8,204 bases of DNA from Spirochaeta sp. (GTDB taxonomy: Bacteria; Spirochaetota; Spirochaetia; DSM-27196; Alkalispirochaetaceae), in NCBI GenBank assembly GCA_027859055.1, contig JAQIBO010000445.1, forward strand, positions 1-8,204, written 5' to 3'. The notes beneath the pieces are model-generated. The model was not told the DNA's origin. It saw only the letters and a list, made by a program, of their open reading frames with translations, and did not search any database. The position numbers and the translations under genes were made by a program. This document shows positions 6,243 to 8,204 of this stretch, one piece after another (the stretch's first letter is position 1; each line of letters starts with the position of its first letter).

Positions 6243-6289
6243 GCATCCATTGATTATCTGAACGTCACGGTGTATCCATGGACTGAGTG

Positions 6290-6628
6290 ATGAGTGAGAA
6301 CGGAAAGTATCTGACAATAGACCTGCTTTATTTCGACGGGTGTCCGTCATACAGACAGGCGTGGAACGACATACTCGACCTCCTTGTGGAAGAGAAGATA
6401 GACGCGTCGGTACGGTTGTTTGCCGTAGAGGATCTGGAACGGGCGCACGAGCTGAGCTTTGCCGGTTCACCGACGATCAAAGTCAACGGACGGGATCTTG
6501 AGGACTACCATGGAGACGGCGTGATGGCATGTCGGATGTATCAGGAGAATAACGGCAAGGGATGGCCCAGTAAAAAACTACTCGGAGAAAAGATCAGGGA
6601 CGCGCTCCAGCCCCACGCTCCCGAGTGA
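6290..6628 (+). CDS. DF-family thioredoxin-fold protein (Cys form)
   Basis: This 112-residue cytoplasmic protein resembles the 'DF family (seleno)protein' group, with a thioredoxin-like fold. Evidence is LLYFDGCPSY (12-21) with C18 in the position where some relatives carry selenocysteine, and GSPT (59-62) with P61 as the probable cis-proline. VNGRDLEDYH and the ACRMY motif (80-84, C81) follow. It is a Cys-P site rather than a CxxC pair. Some relatives are found in mercury or other metal loci; the substrate is unknown. The start is ATG 6290, preceded by an in-frame GTG at 6287; the ribosome-binding site is weak. It is divergent from the small ORF-cueP pair and shares about 100 nt of upstream DNA with it. 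Confidence 0.82.
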   Translation: MSENGKYLTIDLLYFDGCPSYRQAWNDILDLLVEEKIDASVRLFAVEDLERAHELSFAGSPTIKVNGRDLEDYHGDGVMACRMYQENNGKGWPSKKLLGEKIRDALQPHAPE

Positions 6629-6708
6629 TGTTCAAATCGAGCTCCACTGGGGCGTGGAAATCATAGTTGCGTCATTCACTATGAGCATGCTCAATTTGCC
6701 GGCCGGCG

Positions 6709-8204
6709 TTATACCCGTTCTTCGTATTGATCGTCCCGAAAGCGCACGATACAGGTGGTGCCGACGCTATCGTCAAACTCAATGGTACCACGCAACTGCT
6801 GCTCAACCAGAGCCGTCGCCAAACCCAGCCCACCACCGATAGACCGAGTACGCTCAGGATCAGGGCCCCACCGAAGTCCATTGTCGGAAATCCGTATCTC
6901 AATCTCATCAGCTTCTGTGAAATCGCATGTGACGTCGATTTCTTTTGATTCCCATTCGTCCGGCTCGCCAGTAAAGGCATGGCGAACTGCATTCGTGACC
7001 AGCTCGTATACGACGAGACCGACCGGAACTGCGGAATCAATCAGAATCGGAACGGACTGGAGGTGAAACAAAAAAGCAATCGTACTCCGCTGATCCGGAT
7101 ACCGGTCCCGGGCTACCTGGACCAGAGACTGAAGGTACTCCGCCAGGTCAATCCTGGACAAGTGTTCCCCCCGGAACAACTGTTGTTGCGCCTGGGACAT
7201 CGACTGGAGTTGCCCGATAACGTCATCCACAAATTCCGCCAGGGGAAGGTCCGGGTGGGCTGACATGCGAGATCGCAAGAGGCCCTGAATCACCTGCATG
7301 TTGTTATTGGTACGGTGATATAACTCTCTGATAAGCGTCTCTTTATCATTGAGTGTCACGGTAAGTTGCTGCTCTGTCTGCTTCTGCGCCCGCAGAGCGA
7401 CTTGCAATTTTCTGTTCTGAATCACCACAAGCACTGTCAGGATAACCAGGACCAAAAAGGCGGAACCGGCAGTGATTACCGTCAAGCGATGAGTGTCCCA
7501 CAACGTTTCAGGCCTGTTGAGGAACACCGTTGTATCCGGCAGTGTGCGTGGATCCGCTCCGTACCGAACGAGCTCCTGCCAGTCAAAAAGTGGAAAATGC
7601 TCCGCCTCAAGCGCCACGTCTTGACCGTCGAGTTCAAGGGTTCCTGTCAGGTAGTCCAGGGCGATTTCGGCGGTCTGTTCACCCAGGCGTGTGCTCACGA
7701 TCACCGAACCTCCCACCAGCCCGCTCATGACGTGGACATCCCGGATTCCAAACACCGGTACAGACGAGCGTGCCGCTACTTTCGCTGCGACCGCCGCCGG
7801 TGTAAAACTTTCCCCCGCGGAGTCGGCAAAATAGGTTCCGAAGACAGCCACGGTTTCGGGTGGCAGATCCTCCACCGTCTCGAGCATTTGCGGGTAGGTC
7901 AGGTCCGCAATGTGCCCTACCTCATCAAACCGAGAAGACTGTTCCGCCTCGGTGACAATCTGCTCCAGAAACAGGCGGGAGTATCCGTCATTCCCGGTGA
8001 TTACCAGGAGCCGGTGGGCCGCAGGAAAGAGGTCACCGGCCAGCCGCAACGTACCGGCGATATTCAGCTCCGTAAGTAGGACTATAAGTGGACGCTTTGG
8101 TCCAGTCCAGGCGGGTTCCGCTTCAAATCCGGGAATCAGCATAGGAGCGCCGGGAAAGAGATTGGCCAGGTCCCGGGCGACAAAGTCCACCGCCTCCTGG
8201 GAGA
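6709..8204 (-). CDS. HisKA_2 sensor histidine kinase with ABC-substrate-like sensor (N-terminus beyond window)
   Basis: Membrane sensor kinase, 5' end cut by the window border. Numbered from the GTG at 8190: residues 1-205 are the latter part of an ABC_sub_bind (PF04392-like) periplasmic domain (AGTLRLAGDLFPAAHRLLVI, VPVFGIRDVHVMSGLVGGSV, GEQTAEIALDYLTG). A membrane helix spans about 235-258 and a short coiled coil follows to about 282. HisKA_2 begins KETLIRELYHRTNNNMQVIQ, with phospho-acceptor H292. In the ATPase domain the N box is ELVTNAVRHAF (N400) and the G2 region is GGGLGLATALV (452-462). The G1 box is odd: DNGLRWG (436-442) where relatives have DNGVGLP. The frame continues past 8190 to the border and the sensor fold needs about 100 more residues, so 8190 is not the true start. 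The partner regulator is not certain; the orphan receiver at 4699 is of the right class. Confidence 0.93.
   Translation of the reverse strand, partial: SQEAVDFVARDLANLFPGAPMLIPGFEAEPAWTGPKRPLIVLLTELNIAGTLRLAGDLFPAAHRLLVITGNDGYSRLFLEQIVTEAEQSSRFDEVGHIADLTYPQMLETVEDLPPETVAVFGTYFADSAGESFTPAAVAAKVAARSSVPVFGIRDVHVMSGLVGGSVIVSTRLGEQTAEIALDYLTGTLELDGQDVALEAEHFPLFDWQELVRYGADPRTLPDTTVFLNRPETLWDTHRLTVITAGSAFLVLVILTVLVVIQNRKLQVALRAQKQTEQQLTVTLNDKETLIRELYHRTNNNMQVIQGLLRSRMSAHPDLPLAEFVDDVIGQLQSMSQAQQQLFRGEHLSRIDLAEYLQSLVQVARDRYPDQRSTIAFLFHLQSVPILIDSAVPVGLVVYELVTNAVRHAFTGEPDEWESKEIDVTCDFTEADEIEIRISDNGLRWGPDPERTRSIGGGLGLATALVEQQLRGTIEFDDSVGTTCIVRFRDDQYEERV

Noticed and set aside
6661..6707. Inverted repeats (TCATAG/CTATGA, GAGCATGCTC, GCCGGCCGGC) between convergent genes as a terminator
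   Set aside because: The stems are short, the loop of the first is 12 nt, and no T tract follows on either strand.
7366..8079. A 237-codon open frame on the plus strand opposite the sensor kinase
   Set aside because: It is entirely antisense to a well-supported kinase, has a composition unlike a real protein (many Arg, Cys, His), and shows no recognisable domain.
8188..8197. AGGAGG just before a GTG at 8190 as a start for the kinase
   Set aside because: Spacing is too short, the frame stays open to the border, and the sensor domain would begin in mid-fold.
1..8204. CRISPR arrays, tRNA or rRNA genes, insertion sequences, integrases, toxin-antitoxin or phage-defence genes
   Set aside because: I looked for spaced repeats, cloverleaf-like segments, transposase or integrase motifs and defence-type domains and saw none; the window looks like sensory and envelope or metal-stress genes.

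Overview
The window reads as a moderately GC-rich chromosomal segment from a free-living bacterium, most likely a spirochaete of the Spirochaeta/Alkalispirochaeta type. That assignment is an inference from protein style: a Cache-type chemoreceptor with a spirochaete-like signalling tip, HisKA_2 kinases with LytS-type or ABC-substrate-like sensors, and a small stand-alone MshEN-like protein. No rRNA or other marker gene is present to confirm it.

Layout. The left edge (1-1805, minus strand) holds a methyl-accepting chemotaxis protein cut by the window border. Next is a small plus-strand membrane-protein gene (about 1909-2226) that appears to have lost an internal block. A tight three-gene minus-strand cluster follows (3794 down to 2267): an exported Gly/Met-rich protein with an OB-like core, a small membrane protein with a winged-helix-like tail, and a DUF4256 protein. 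Divergent from it is a decayed sensor kinase (3851-4696) that keeps part of a LytS-type membrane domain, a PAS domain and a scrap of ATPase domain, followed 2 nt later by an intact receiver-only response regulator (4699-5088). Minus-strand genes then cover a 63-residue MshEN-like protein (5102-5293), a CueP-like periplasmic copper protein (5379-6032), and a 52-residue ORF overlapping cueP by ATGA (6029-6187). A divergent thioredoxin-fold DF-family protein lies at 6290-6628. The right edge (6709-8204, minus) is a HisKA_2 histidine kinase with a periplasmic ABC-substrate-like sensor, truncated by the border.

Working together. The most interesting signal is a 21-bp element found twice (3837-3857 and 6222-6242; 17 of 21 positions identical, same orientation). 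It lies just upstream of -10-like sequences for the exported Gly/Met-rich protein cluster and for the small-ORF/cueP pair. Its two half-sites are about 11 bp apart, as expected for an OmpR/PhoB-type regulator. I infer a shared envelope or metal (copper?) stress regulon. The regulator is not in the window, because the only response regulator here has no DNA-binding domain. A second theme is gene erosion: two genes look internally deleted relative to the family architectures I remember.
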